DNA of 64,000 nt, from positions 66,965,449 through 67,029,448 of the forward strand of contig CM031596.1 in the NCBI GenBank assembly GCA_018398815.1. Reading direction: 5' to 3'. Source of the stretch: Conus ventricosus (taxonomy: Eukaryota; Mollusca; Gastropoda; Neogastropoda; Conidae). The notes beneath the pieces were generated by a model. The model was not told where the DNA came from. It did no database searches and saw only the letters and a program-made list of their open reading frames with translations. The first letter of the stretch is position 1; every line of letters starts with the position of its first letter. Below are positions 35,101 through 47,205 of the stretch, in pieces. The position numbers and the translations under genes were made by a program.

Positions 35101-35971
35101 GCATGTGCCTGCCTGTAAATATCCCTTTTGAGTGAGATCCAAAGTTTAGTGTGTATTTTGTGTCCCTGGCAAACTCTGAGGAGTAAATTTCTCTCTGGTC
35201 TGTATCTCTCTTGTATAGTTTGTACCTCAAGAACTACTTTTTCTGCCATCAGCTGACGGTGGCGCCACACATACTGAGCCAAGACTGGTGCACACGGCCA
35301 GGTGTACATGCCATAATCTGGATCTGCCACCTGCAAAGGCATCTCAGATTATTCATGATATCATGGAAAATAAAGTTTCTAACGTAACTTATGAAAAACA
35401 TCTGAGGGAAAATGTTTAAAGCACCTGTGAAACATCTTCAACAACAATTAAAAAAAGCAGGAAAATGTTCTTGAGAAAAGGCGGGCAAGTTTAGTAACAA
35501 TATAAGAGATTGTAACAAAAAAAATTATATTTTTTTTAAAGTTGATCATCACAAGGCAGAGCTAGGTTTGAGTATGTAACTGTATATAATATTAGGATCA
35601 TTCTGTTTTTTTTAAACCATGCGATGAAATTTGAAGAACAAAAATTGTAATTTGCAAAAAGGAAATAAAAATCAATACATATCATTTATTGCTACAATCC
35701 AGCCATAATGTACTTTTATACCAATTTTCCAATGACAATAAATATGCTATCCAAGATTATTAAGTATAATTGTGGTTCCAAACACACACACTTTTGCTTA
35801 CATGCACAGACACAGCACCCACCCAACCACTGCCCAGTCTTGAATGGAAATCACCTCAGGAATGTTAACACTTAGGGCACACTCCTCTGTGTCATCTTCA
35901 AATGTGAATGTCTTCACAGAAACAAGTTTTCCATCTGTTTTCTCCGCTGTATTGGCTGCGCAGACCTCCAT
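29710..35971 (-). CDS. METTL23: METTL23-like protein arginine methyltransferase
   Basis: Seven-beta-strand S-adenosylmethionine-dependent methyltransferase of the METTL21/23 group. Mammalian METTL23 methylates histone H3 arginine 17. Five exons on - (35855-35971, 35226-35330, 32764-33001, 31225-31309, 29710-29866) join at GT-AG sites into 702 nt, 233 codons plus stop, with no frame break. Visible landmarks are YGMYTWPCAPVLAQYVW (family N-terminal signature), IGSGTALCGVVAAKCGA (motif I, SAM binding), VILSDSALLPHC (post I), PVVDIILGSDCFYD (motif II) and FEDVLVTISFLL. The ATG at 35971 is the first Met after an in-frame TAA, with G at -3 and +4. Introns are loaded with family-1 repeats. I see no degeneration. 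Confidence 0.92.
31225..31309 (-). CDS. METTL23: METTL23 coding exon 4
   Basis: Acceptor TTTCAACAG|ATTTTG, donor CGAAG|GTTGGT. Encodes FEDVLVTISFLLTRNPG and FWCSYQKR. 85 nt. Confidence 0.9.
31627..31946 (+). mobile_element. 5'-truncated family-1 repeat (copy E) headed by poly(G)
   Basis: Body 31651-31900 matches the 3' third of the family (TTAGTAAGTGGTGTCCTGCA through GATGGGACAGTG, then A-rich tail). A 24-base G-run lies exactly where intact copies have AGTAGGGGGCTTAG. It lies in METTL23 intron 3. Confidence 0.8.
32111..32491 (-). mobile_element. Truncated family-1 repeat (copy F) with two poly(C) expansions
   Basis: Reverse-oriented 3' part of the family (GCCACCTCAGTGGC, CACTTCAGTGGTGTTCAGTGG, GCATGAGTGAACATCCTCC). 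C-runs at about 32148-32178 and 32385-32403 replace short C stretches of other copies. It lies in METTL23 intron 3, tail-to-tail with copy E. Confidence 0.75.
32764..33001 (-). CDS. METTL23: METTL23 coding exon 3
   Basis: Acceptor ATACAG|ATAGGG, donor AAAG|GTGAGA. Encodes the SAM-binding IGSGTALCG loop, LSDSALLPHC and the DIILGSDCFYD motif. 238 nt, ends in phase 1. Confidence 0.92.
33694..34547 (-). mobile_element. ~850-bp tRNA-headed repeat (family 1), copy B, full length with 15-bp target-site duplication
   Basis: The direct repeat CACCTGAAAGAACTT is perfect at 33679-33693 and 34548-34562. Read on -, the element starts ACCAGCCGCCGTGGCGAAGT with A box and B box (GGTTCGAATCCCATC), runs 854 bp and ends in (CAA)n. 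It lies in METTL23 intron 2. Open frames within it are shadows shared by other copies and show no protein family. Confidence 0.92.
35226..35330 (-). CDS. METTL23: METTL23 coding exon 2
   Basis: Acceptor TTTGCAG|GTGGCAG, donor GAG|GTACAA. Encodes VADPDYGMYTWPC through VVLE, leading into motif I. 105 nt, phase 0. Confidence 0.92.
35855..35971 (-). CDS. METTL23: METTL23 coding exon 1
   Basis: Encodes the first 39 residues (MEVCAANTAEK... to VNIPE), including the KTFTFEDD strand typical of the family. Donor GAG|GTGATT. Phase 0. Confidence 0.88.
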
Positions 35972-37149
35972 GACAAACTTGGCAGATGACTGTACTTTCT
36001 TCTTCCAGTGAAGAACATGGCCTTAGGATGCCATACTGGCTCTGTGATCACAAATAATCCAGTGACATGACATGGGTGTAGATCATATCAAAAAATAAGA
36101 GTGAGACCATGGGATGGAAAATCCCACCAAATAGATTTATTCATGGTGTGTGTGTGTGTGTGTGTGTGTAGAATGTGTTCAAAGAGCAGCTGATTAAAGT
36201 GACAACGGCACAGGTGTCTGAGCACCTTTATGAACAGTAAAGGAGGTGGGCTGACTGAATACGTGAGGGAAAGAAAAAATGAGTCTTGATTAAACAGGGC
36301 AGATTGTGTTAGTTGATCCTGTTTGCACCTCTAGTTCTTTGTTTACAAATGGTCATAAATCATAGAATCTGGAGTTACGCACCAGTTTCAGTGTGAGCTG
36401 ACATAGTCTAATAACAGGCTCGCATAGTTTAATAACAGGCAGCAACCCCATGAATGACTACCATCCAGGAAATAACAACAATCACAAAAACTTTTCAAGA
36501 GGAAGCGATGGTACACTGGGGTCACACTCGCTTATATAAATAGATGATAATATGAAGCTAGGGATTAAACAGATCAATAAACAGAAATACGAAACCACCT
36601 CAAACCCAATATAAAAAATAATACAATGATGAGATCCATTGCACTTTTGAACACATGATTCCTGAGTGTGTCCATATGGCTTTTGAAAGAGCAGCGAGTC
36701 CCCTTCCTGGTGATTGGTAGGGACATGCACCAGACATGGTGAAACATCATGTCAAAGTCAATCTTCTAACACCCATACTACAAGAAGATGGAGGTCATGC
36801 TGTACCTGGACTAGATCTACGCCGCTGTAGACTGCAGCGTTTCTGGCAGATCATATATGCTGGCTGAGAACAGGCAAGGAATGGCCTCATGTACAGACCC
36901 CGATCAGGGGGTACTACTGATTTAACTGAAAGAGAAGCAAGATCCATTTATACAAGACTGTCTGATGCCAGACACACAAATCCCCATCTAGCAAACACCC
37001 AGGACAGAAACACAAAACACAATATGATTAACACACAATAATACATTTTTGGAATGAGCACAATGATGATGATTATGATGACAATGGCATGAAATTAGAG
37101 GCCACTTAGTGCTGTATACACCTGTAAAAAAGCGGCACATGTAGTATCA
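35972..37149. other. METTL23 upstream region, no further gene seen
   Basis: Holds the presumed METTL23 promoter/5' UTR and a (TG)n tract at 36146-36168. No TATA-like or other definite promoter motif is assigned. Confidence 0.35.
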
Positions 37150-38110
37150 ATTCTGACAAATTGTTTCATTTCTTCTTCTACTTCAGTTTTGATGCAGGAA
37201 TTCCGACAGTCTGCTGGATTTCAGAGTGACAGCATCAATGTGTGAATCCCAGCCGACATCCTTCTTGACGGTGATACTTGGGTTCTTCACAGTGTCCAGT
37301 ATGTGGCCATGCAAATGGTAGGTATATTGCACAGGCTGTCGACTCCTGGACACATTAAAGAGCAGTACACTTAACCAGGATGGATGACTAAGTCCCAGCT
37401 CTTCTACCTTTCTCAAAATTGCTGGAGGTCTTGTTTCAGGAAGTCTTGGTCAGATCCAGCTGTTCCATAAACTGCAGGTTCATCAGTGAATGGACTTGCG
37501 GGTGAGGTCACTTTAACATGAAGAGCATTGATGTTTATGAGGAACAGACAAGGTCCCAGCACTGATTCCTGTGGCACGCCTGACTTCACACTCACCAAGT
37601 CTGTCTTCATCCATGACTGCTGATCATCTGCCACAGATCCACTGACTGACATTACCCTTGTTGATGCCATAGTGCTGAAGCTTGTGAAGAAGGAGACTGT
37701 AGTTGATCTTATCAAATGCCTTGGTGAAATCCATGAAAAGCAAATCTGCCTGCCCTCCTCCATGCTATCCATCTGTTCGTCAACGAGTTCCAGAAGCTGA
37801 GCTTCATAGGTATGCCGTATTCTGAAACCGTGCTGGTGGAAGCACAGAATGCTATTCTGCTTGAGGTATCTGTCATTGAGCTGACAATGAAGTGATAAAA
37901 CAGTCTGCATGCAATGACCTTCGGTGAGACATACCTGTAGATGGGTGGGTCATAGTGCTCCATTTTCCTGCAGGCAGGCATGATAAGTGCATTTCTCTGG
38001 TCTGTGGTGAGTGGTGGATGGTGATGAGAGCAGGGGCAACTCCATCAGCAAGTTCTTTCATGGCTGCAGTGCTGATACCATCAGGCCTGGTGAATTCATG
38101 AGGGTCTGGG
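37150..38110 (-). pseudogene. LINE reverse transcriptase fragment
   Basis: On - the frames read FHQHGFRIRHTYEAQLLELV, then SGVPQESVLGPCLFLININA, then a degenerate palm (SPFTDEPAVYG where F/Y-x-DD is expected), then LHGHILDTV. These are the central RT motifs of Jockey/CR1-like LINEs. The catalytic aspartates are lost and several frames are needed, so the fragment is inactive. No ends or target-site duplication were found. Confidence 0.75.
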
Positions 38111-38807
38111 GTTTTATGGTGAGAGTTCCCAAAAGATATCTTGGGGTTTCAGGGTCATTGCTGGCTATTCCCAGCCTGGGAAGTTTAGTTCCCCTACTAT
38201 CAGAATGTATGCATGTGCTTATAAACATGCACGAATATGTATGACACTGTTATCAAACCATTATACTTATTTCACATCACAAAACATGTATGTAGCATCT
38301 TCCACTTTTCTCACACAATCATAAGATGTTAAATTATAACAACGGTTTATCCACTGAAATGTGAGAGGGATCATTTACTGATTTAGGCTCAGACTGGAAT
38401 CATTCAACATGACTCACCCTGGCAGAGCACAGCAGTCCCCCTGCTTATTTCATATTTACGACCATTTTCTGACTTACAGTAAAAGTTGAGCTGCCACGTA
38501 CATGTGGAATGTGGCTTGGAAGTGGCTGGAAGGATTCACTTCATAATAACGGCTGAAAAACGAGCTGGAAAATGCAAATGTAAACATGGCAACTTACAAT
38601 AAACACTGGCCAGGTTTAGGGGAAAAAAAAAGTGGCTCTCAAGTGACAAAATTCTTTATTTATGAGGTTAAGAGATATGCACCACTGTGCTTTTTCACAT
38701 CCAGTCCTCACTCCAGATGGGTCCATAATAAAGAAATGAAGTACCTGAAGCATAAAAGGAGAAGTCAAAAGACAGATGGGCAGACAGAGAGAAACAGGAA
38801 GGCTGCA

Positions 38808-38841
<34 letters not shown>

Positions 38842-38902
38842 TGTGTGCGTGCATATATGTGTGTGTGTGCGCACACGTGCATATGTGTGTGTGTGCACAT
38901 GC

Positions 38903-38946
<44 letters not shown>

Positions 38947-39177
38947 ATGGGAGAGAGACAGAGAGAGAGAGAGAGATTGATTGATTGATTGACTGATAAT
39001 CTTTATTCCCAAAGGTAACAGAGTTAAGCATGACGATATTTTCACTTTCATCTGGCCCTTGCCCCATCAGGAAGTAAGGATACTAACACATTAATACTAT
39101 GATTTAAGATAGACCTGATTGTAACAAAACAGCATAAAAGAAAACATGCGTACACACTAAAACTTTAACACACACAC

Positions 39178-39247
<70 letters not shown>

Positions 39248-39480
39248 TCTTTCTCTCTTTCCCCCTCAATATTCCTATGTGTAAAGAGAATTCAAGAAGC
39301 ATCAATCATCATAATAGAATCATCACCAGTCTGTGGAGAAATAAGCTGTGATTCATGAGGCTGTCTTGTTCCAGAAAACAAGCATATAATAATATATTCA
39401 TATTCAACTTTCTTGTTCATTATGCAAGTCTGGTTTTGAAGACAGTGAGAAATAAGAGATAATGTTCATGCTAATGGCAC

Positions 39481-39534
<54 letters not shown>

Positions 39535-40038
39535 CTAACATTCATTGATATTATGAGAAGTGGTGTGGAGGTCCATGAAAGAAAAAAAAAGCATAAAGCT
39601 AAACATAAGAATTGAGAAAAAAACTACCCCCCCCCCCTTATCCATCCCATTCACCTGTCAAAAAATGTACATATGATTATAATACCTGGCTCAAAAACAT
39701 ACATCGCATGAGTACATTATGTTTCACATACAGACATTTCTATGCGCTGACATAGTGTGTCCAATCATTAATGACTGAGCAGTTTTCTTCTTCTTCTTCT
39801 TCTTCCTAAAATACTGGTTCACTCTAAAACGAGTAGGCATGTTAAAAAGTAAAATAAAATAACATAAAATAGTGCGACTCAGACTGTTGGCCCCTGGAGC
39901 AAATTTGGCAACAAGGGGTCGCACTCGACACTCAAGAAGCCAAAAGCAATGGCCAAACTCAGGCCCAGTTAACAGTAAAATATCTGGGGAAGTAAAAAAA
40001 TAGAAAAACATCAATATGCAGATCTCAAAACTGTCGTA
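38111..40038. repeat. Simple-repeat-rich stretch
   Basis: Contains compound (TG)n/(TA)n/(GA)n at 38808-38974, GATT repeats at 38974-38993, (CA)n at 39180-39244 and (GA)n at 39483-39532. No gene is visible. Confidence 0.8.
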
Positions 40039-40569
40039 TCAATTTGTTTTTTTAAAAGAGATTGCATTTGTGGCAATCTTGATGGCACCCGGCAGTGAGT
40101 TCCACAGCCGTACAGAACTGGGATAAAAAGAATGTAAGTGGCTGTCAATATTTGATGCAGGTATGGTATAACACTGACCGCCACTCCTGGTGCTACTTTT
40201 ATTCAATACTAGTTGTTCCATTGGAATATCAATTACTTTAGCTCTGCCTTTGAAAAAGGTGTTAAGTTTAATAAAAGCTCTTCTCTCTTCTAAGGGTTTC
40301 CATTCTAATTTCCTCATGTTCTTCCTAGTATTCACCTTTTCTCTGATGTGGTTCCCTGTTACGAACCGTGCTGCTCTCTTCTGAATCTTTTCAAGGTTAT
40401 CAATGTCCTTTAGATGGTAAGGATCCCAAACTGAGCAACCATATTCCAGTACTGGTCTAACCAGTGTTTTGTAGCAGTCGTCTTTAACCTTTTGGGGGCA
40501 GTCATTGATATTCCTGTGTAAGAAAGCTAAGATGTTTTCATTCAAATAATTGTAAATAGAAATAATCAC
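40039..40569 (-). pseudogene. LINE ORF2 C-terminal fragment
   Basis: A single open frame of 176 codons. It reads YKTLVRPVLEYGCSVWDPYH, IQKRAARFVTGNH, LEWKPLEERRAFIKLNTFFK and SSVRLWNSLPGA, the conserved region after the RT palm in Jockey/CR1-like LINEs. It lies upstream, on its own strand, of the RT fragment at 37.2-38.1 kb, so the two are not one collinear element. The open frame suggests a younger copy, 5'-truncated. Confidence 0.8.
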
Positions 40570-40598
40570 TTTGAGAGTGTAAGTAAAATGTACTACTA

Positions 40599-40599
40599 T

Positions 40600-40652
<53 letters not shown>

Positions 40653-40695
40653 ACTTTCGTAACCAGACAAAATTACAATCGGTAAGAATAACTGT

Positions 40696-40729
<34 letters not shown>

Positions 40730-40730
40730 A
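40599..40730 (+). repeat. Two (GA)n microsatellites
   Basis: (GA)n at about 40599-40650 and 40698-40728, separated by unique sequence, about 400 bp upstream of the SIRT7 start. Confidence 0.9.
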
Positions 40731-41119
40731 TTCTTCTTCTAGATCGTATTAAACTAGTATACTTGCAGACTAGCAGTCTATCTGGTTTGCACTTTTGATT
40801 TGCATTTTGAAGTCACGTATTTGAAAACTTTTCGCTGCAGTCCTGTTCAAAACAATAAAAGAAAGAAAGAAAGAAAACCTACCAGAGAATGGTCTCCCTT
40901 GCTTATCCCTCATCCTCCCCTCTTCCCTATCCTTCATTCTCCACCTCCCCTCTTCATTTCTGCGCTTTGTCTCCATACTTTAGAACACTGACATTAAAAA
41001 CAGATCAACCTAGAATTCATTTTCATGTTTGTGTGTAGTCTCAGTTGTGGTGATATAAAAATATAATCTCTGAATAGAACTCTCGCACGCATGTAAATTG
41101 CTATGGTATGGTTGGAAAG

Positions 41120-41239
41120 ATGGCCGACGAGAGTGCAATAACAAACTCAAATTGTAGACCAAAGAGGTTGGCTACCATTCGCCGTTTTCAGAGCAACCAA
41201 GCACACGCGAAACAAGAAGTGCGGAAAAAGTTGAGAAAG
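41120..41239 (+). CDS. SIRT7: SIRT7 exon 1 (coding part)
   Basis: Encodes [10 protein letters not shown] through the basic RKKLRK, 40 codons, donor AAAG|GTGAAC. It corresponds to the Lys/Arg-rich N-terminal helix of SIRT7. Confidence 0.75.
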
Positions 41240-44200
41240 GTGAACTGCTTATTTGTCTTGTTTTAGCATGATTTTGATCACAACATCGATGTAGATTACT
41301 AGTGTCAGTTGATTCATTCACTGTTCAGATTCAGTTTGAACTTGTTTTCAACTTTCAAAAACGCTCGCAATCCCATCGCCAGTCGCAGTATTTTCATTTT
41401 TGTACACTTTTCTCAGAGTCCCTTCATGTCATCAATTTGGTTTCCCGTTTACGTGATCTGTTTAAGTTTTTATGCAGGCTTCTTCAGTTGACGGTGGCCC
41501 GAAGTGATTCTACGTTTACACAACGCACGTTTTGTTTCAGTGTTACAATGCGTTACATCAACGATACCATTTAACCAAGAAGCCAATGGTTCATATTTTA
41601 ATGATTGCTTTGAATGATACTGAAAGAAACGTTATTTTAATGTAGACTAATTTGAAAGGAAATCTTAGACGAGGCACGAAACAGTAAATTAATAAGGAAA
41701 GGTAGGTTTAACTCTTACTCACATGATGAGATAAATTACATGTACCCATAGCTCCAAATGACTGTTACTGGAGTTGTGGGCATCTAATTCTATCACATCA
41801 TGGGAGCAAGAACTACCCAGCTTATTCATTGTAGACTGATTTGTTATGGTAGATACTAGCTACTACGGTTATGGGTTTGATTCAGCAGAGCCTTCTGTTT
41901 TAAATACTTTTAGTTGTCTGGGAACAATTAAAAAAAATCTGTTTGATTTCACATATTTGGACAGTTAGCCCAAATGGAGCAGACTGACAGATTTTGCACT
42001 CAAACTAGATTGGACAGGAAGTTTCTAGTCTGTATGTTGGATGAGTATGTAATCTAGGCTGAATGGAATGGTCTGCACATCAGGACATGCACTTGTCACA
42101 TAGTTGTGCCAACAGAATTTGTTTAGGGATTTGGATCCAGACTGACATGAGGCACCTACAAGGAGCTGCACATCCATAATGGTGATCCTGCAGGCTCGGA
42201 GCATTCTGATGGACTGAGTTGAGCAGGAGTTTTAGGGGTTTGTGGGTAGCTGTGCACAGTGAGGCATGCACAGGAGCCATGCATGGAGGTGAAGGAGTGG
42301 AAGGCTGACATGAACTGATGATGAAGGATGCACAATGATACTGGCCCGGGAAGTCTGGTTGCTCTGTTAACAGGAAAGCAGGAATGTGGAGCAGAGAGAA
42401 TAGACTGGAGAACCAAGATTTGGCTGGCCACCACTGGACAGTGAAATTTTTTTTTCTTTTTTTGTAGTCATGCTATCTGGATCACATTGTGACAGGGAAG
42501 AGGGTAAAGGCATAAGTGACTTGTTGTGGACATCAACAGAGCATGGACTTGGGACTACTAGAGATTAGTTGTAAAAGCTTGTTTCAAAGAGGTTAATCCC
42601 ACTCTGTCTGCAGAAGGTTTTTGCTGATGGTCCATTTTCTTTGGAAGAAAGTATAGGACCTGCTGAGGAAGGTAGCTGAGATATTCTGACTCCTTGTAGG
42701 ATGTTGGGCTGTGAGGGTGATAAAAGTTAGTGACAACATCAAAGAAAAGCTGCTGCTCCTCAAAAGAAGTTGACTGAGCATGGCCGCCCTCCTTCACGTA
42801 ACAGACCACCATGATGTTGTCTGTAAGAAGAGAGCATGGCTGCCCTCCTTCACATAACAGACCACCATGATGTCTGTAAGAAGAGAGCATGGCCACCCTC
42901 CTTCACGTAACAGACCACCATGATGTTGTCTGTAAGAAGAGGGATGTAATTCCCTTTTGCTTATTTCTGGATACAGAGGAGTGAGCATTAGACTGTTTCC
43001 AACTCTTGTAGACAATGTGAGTCTGTACTTTCTTGGGGATCCAAGACCTTGAGACATGCATCAGTCCCGTGTGGACACCCTATCCTGTGCTGGAGGTTTG
43101 CATGTATGGCAATGTCAGAATGGTCGAAGAGAGATGGGAACACCCTGTGACCCAGCGCCGTTCTGTCCATGCACTTGTCAGTTGCCAACTGGAACCCAGT
43201 GTAATGGAGGAGTATCACAAGCAGATCTGTTGGACCAACACACTTGAAACTTGTACTTGAATTAACTTGTGAGGATCTGTTCAAGGGGAATGATGAGAGC
43301 CATGAATTCCATCATTCCCAAAAGGCAGGAGAGGATCTGACTGTGGCTTGAGACGAGTGCTTTATCTGGGAAGAAAGCTCCGAGAGAGAGCATGAACTGT
43401 CAGGTATTGGGAAGACAGTTGCTGAATGGATGTTTAAGGACATCTCAATGAAGCAGAGGGACAGGCTGGGACAAAACTCACACTTGGCAAGATTGGTGGT
43501 GAACCCCAGCTGGGAGCACTTGTCCAGTAACCAGGCTATTTTAGGATGCGATGAACTTTCAAATGGGCCAGGAAATGCCATTCATGATCCAGGTAGACAG
43601 ATGGGTAACTTTTTTCCTGGCTTGGGAAGTCATCTCCCTGCTATGCTGTCTTTGTAAAGTGGAATGGCACCAGGGATAGACTGAAGGGGGGGGGGGGGGG
43701 GGCAGAACTCAAAGACTCTCAGACAATATCAGGTACTGGCGATTGGCTGGGTGAATTTAAACATTTAGAAGCAGGCAAGAAAGTGCTCAGTCTCCATGTT
43801 GGATAGAGTCATAGAGTCCCTGATCTGAGAGTAGGATTCCGTCTTAAACTTCACTTTCCTCAGGAAATGATTGGATGGGGAGAGGCTGAGCATCAGCTAC
43901 CATCCCCCAGAGCTCAGAGGAAGAGGTAAAGAAAATCAGGAGTAGGATCTGTTATGTCTGTGACTGCTGTCTTACGAAGGTCTTGAGACATCTTCATAAA
44001 GAGAGGCACTGTTGTCAACTGAGGTGGGAAGTAAACAAATGGAGGATGTTCTGCCTTCCTGGGGAGCCTGTTTCTCTTCTCGAGTGCTGAGATTATTTTT
44101 ATGCAGGGGTTCAATTCCCACTGCTACTGCTGGTGGATATACCTAGAAAGGCTGTTTCCCACCTGTGAAGGGGGGACTGTACCAGAGAGGGATCCATAGC

Positions 44201-45246
44201 TCTTATTTTTGGTGCAGCCGTTTCTTGCCAAACTGAAATAGGAAGAGAGACCTGTCATCCTTGGTGGAAGGTGGGGGGTTCCAAGCCTCTGAACTTAAGG
44301 ATTTTCTGTTGGACCTGGGTAAAGGTCTGCGCTCTCATAAGTACTTTCTGGTTTGTTGTTATTCCTACTGATATTTCCATACAAAAAAAACAAATTTAGT
44401 TTACCTGTTTTCTTTCTTTCTTTCTGCGTACACAGGCTGATACTCCTGCGGACACTCCCTGTATAGACAGGCAGTGGAGTTTTGTGTGTATGACCGTTTT
44501 TTATCCTGCCATTAAGGCAGCCATACTCTATCTTCGGGGAAGGTGCATGCTATGTGTATTGTGTCATGCATACCAATGGCAAAACTGGCCTTCTCTTCTG
44601 AAAGTTGATGATTGGATTTTACGTGTATGGGGAATGGAGTCAGAAGCAATGTTAACTCTGAGGGAAAAATCCCCCTGCAGAGATGCGAACCTGCAACCCC
44701 ATGATCACCAGAGTCCGGTGCTCTACCAACTTAGCTATTCTGGTCCCCGTTTACAGGGTCTGTTTAAATACTATAGATTTGCTATGATTTTTTGTTTGCT
44801 GCTTGTGATCAGCAGTTTGCTGAACAAATTCAATCTTCTGTTTGCGTATCCCTTAAATCAGTCCCTGCAGTGTTGAGTTATAGCATGTTTGCTTGTATAT
44901 TGTCTCCTAGTTTTCAGCTTGTGTTCACCACTGAAGATTGCAACAACATGATATGATTGTAAATTTGAAGGTGGCTCAAAAGAGAACTGGGCAAAAGCAT
45001 CTGTAATAGAATATTGTATCCTTGCTTGTTGATTTGAATACACCTGTCACAACTGAGTTTGTATGCTGTCCAGGTTTCTGGTATTTTAAAGAAGAAGGAA
45101 GCTGAACGCACAGAAGAAGAAATCCACACGTTGCGTCAGCTTCCAGACATTGTGAAAGCAGCAGAAAAAAATGCCAAAAGAACTCTGCAGCAAAAAGAAA
45201 GAGTTTTAGAGGTAAGCTGTACATGCTGGAATGCATGGATTCATGT

Positions 45247-45277
<31 letters not shown>

Positions 45278-47165
45278 CACACACACACATTGGGATTATA
45301 GCTATTCTGAAGGTGTGTTCAGCTTAGTGTGGCAGTCACCTACCCTTTTTTTTGTTTTTTATTTCTCTTTTCATTACCATCTTAAATTCCATTAATTTAA
45401 TACCACAGCTAAAGGTTGGAATCATTATATAGAAATATATATATATATATATTTTTTTTTTTTCTTCTAAAAAACATAACTGCATACTGCCCTTTCAGGG
45501 CGGGTAGTCTGTATGGAAGTGGAGTACAGAGAGTGTACACTATATTGCTTGTGTATTTGAGTTATTCATTACTGTTGTTCTTCCTCTCACATTTAAAAAG
45601 AAGTTTCATCTTAAGTTTTGAAAAAGTTTATGAAATCAAGCTTCATGACTTGATTTGTGGAAGGATTGAAGTTGACATTTTTCAGCAGTACTACTATGCT
45701 TGATGCGCTTTTGATGTTCTCTTGCAACTGTGTCGTGTGTTCATTTTCAGATTGAAGATGACCCTGATGTACTGGACCAAAAGTGTCAGGAATTGGCACA
45801 GATGTTGCAGTCAGCTAAAAATGCTGTTTTGTACACTGGAGCTGGCATCAGTACGGTAAGTTTAATCAGTATTTTCTGAATAATGTTATGCTTGTATGTA
45901 TGAGCTCGTGCAAGGTCCTTTGGAGATTATCTTTCATTCGTGAGTGTGCATGCCTCTGTGTGTGTGTGTGTGTGTGTACGTTTTGTGCATGCACGCATAT
46001 AGATGGTTAAATGTATTCAATTGTGTGCAATTTGAAATGTTGTTTATTTTTTGGCTTGTCTCATCTGTGCCACTTCAGCGGCATTCCCCCCTCCCGCCCC
46101 CTTCCCGTCCCTTCCCACCTCCCCAGCTGTTCATTAGGACTTCTAGTCCACAGTCATAACCTTGCCTGTCCTGCCGCTGACCTGGCACAGGCAATCCATA
46201 TGAAGCAGTCAGTTTCATGTCATTGAGCAACCCACTGGAGGAGACACTGCATTGCTGCCGAGTTACTTCAGTGGTGTTCGGTGACGGCTGTTCTGTTTCA
46301 ACATAGGCAGGCATCACCTACAAAGCCCTCTGGTGATGAAGAAAAAAATTGCTTTGTCGGAGAGCCAGCATCAGCGAATGTTCTGTTCTAGAGGGCGCTA
46401 CCATGTTTGCCCAGTAACAGTCCCTGTAAATTTTCTGATACAAGCGATATGCACACAAACTCACTTAGAGCATGGAAATGGTGAGAAATCAAAACATAGG
46501 TTGTCATGAGAGCAGGGAATAAAGGACCATTGAATTTGATATTTTGTTTATAATGCTGAGTGATGAGAAAGTGTATGGTGAAGATGATGCTATGGATTTC
46601 CATTGTAGTCTGAAGTTGCATGCCAGGGCTGTAGCTATGGTTGCTTTCATTACATACCCATGTGTCAGCCAGGCCCACAAGATACAGACACCTGTGGTAT
46701 TGGTCAGGAAATGTGAGCCACACTCTAAGCCGATGAAACTTAACTGTATGGTTCCAGTCTTCCCAGTTGCAAGCTCAGCACTTGGCAGAAAAATCCACAA
46801 GTAAATGGCTGTGAGATGAATCAAACCCATGACCTCCCAGCTGGGAATCTGTGATGCTAACATTTGTAACAACTGAGGAACAGGGGTTGGTTTAATGGTT
46901 TAAATCATTTTCTTTGGAGCTGAAGTCTCTAGGCATGTCAGTGGCACAAAATTTTAAAAGGTAACAGATATTCATGCTCCACCGGATTGTCAGTGCTGAT
47001 GCTACAACAGGGCATGCCCGAGTGTGGTTCTTTTTGGGTTTGCCACGATGGGCAGCATGTTAGTAATGCCACTGATGAGACAGGAAAGATGAAACAGTAC
47101 CAAAAAAAGTCGTATATACTGTATTGCTAGCCTTGAATTTAAGATTTGACTTCTTCATGCAACAT

Positions 47166-47205
<40 letters not shown>

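Larger units (their letters stand above)
42000..44200 (-). pseudogene. Eroded DIRS-type retroelement remnant in SIRT7 intron 1
   Basis: Read on -, conserved DIRS blocks appear in order across several frames. A pre-palm RT segment is at about 43990-43915 ([12 protein letters not shown]), followed at about 43850-43750 by a degenerate SIDLKDAYF equivalent. The post-palm part is near 43500 ([19 protein letters not shown]). An RNase H remnant is at about 43060-43000. The [13 protein letters not shown] block is at about 42950-42780, and the [11 protein letters not shown] / SYKESEYLS region is near 42740-42650. The linker is at about 42430-42300. There are many stops and frameshifts, so it is old. 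I saw no terminal repeats. It is antisense to SIRT7. Confidence 0.6.
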
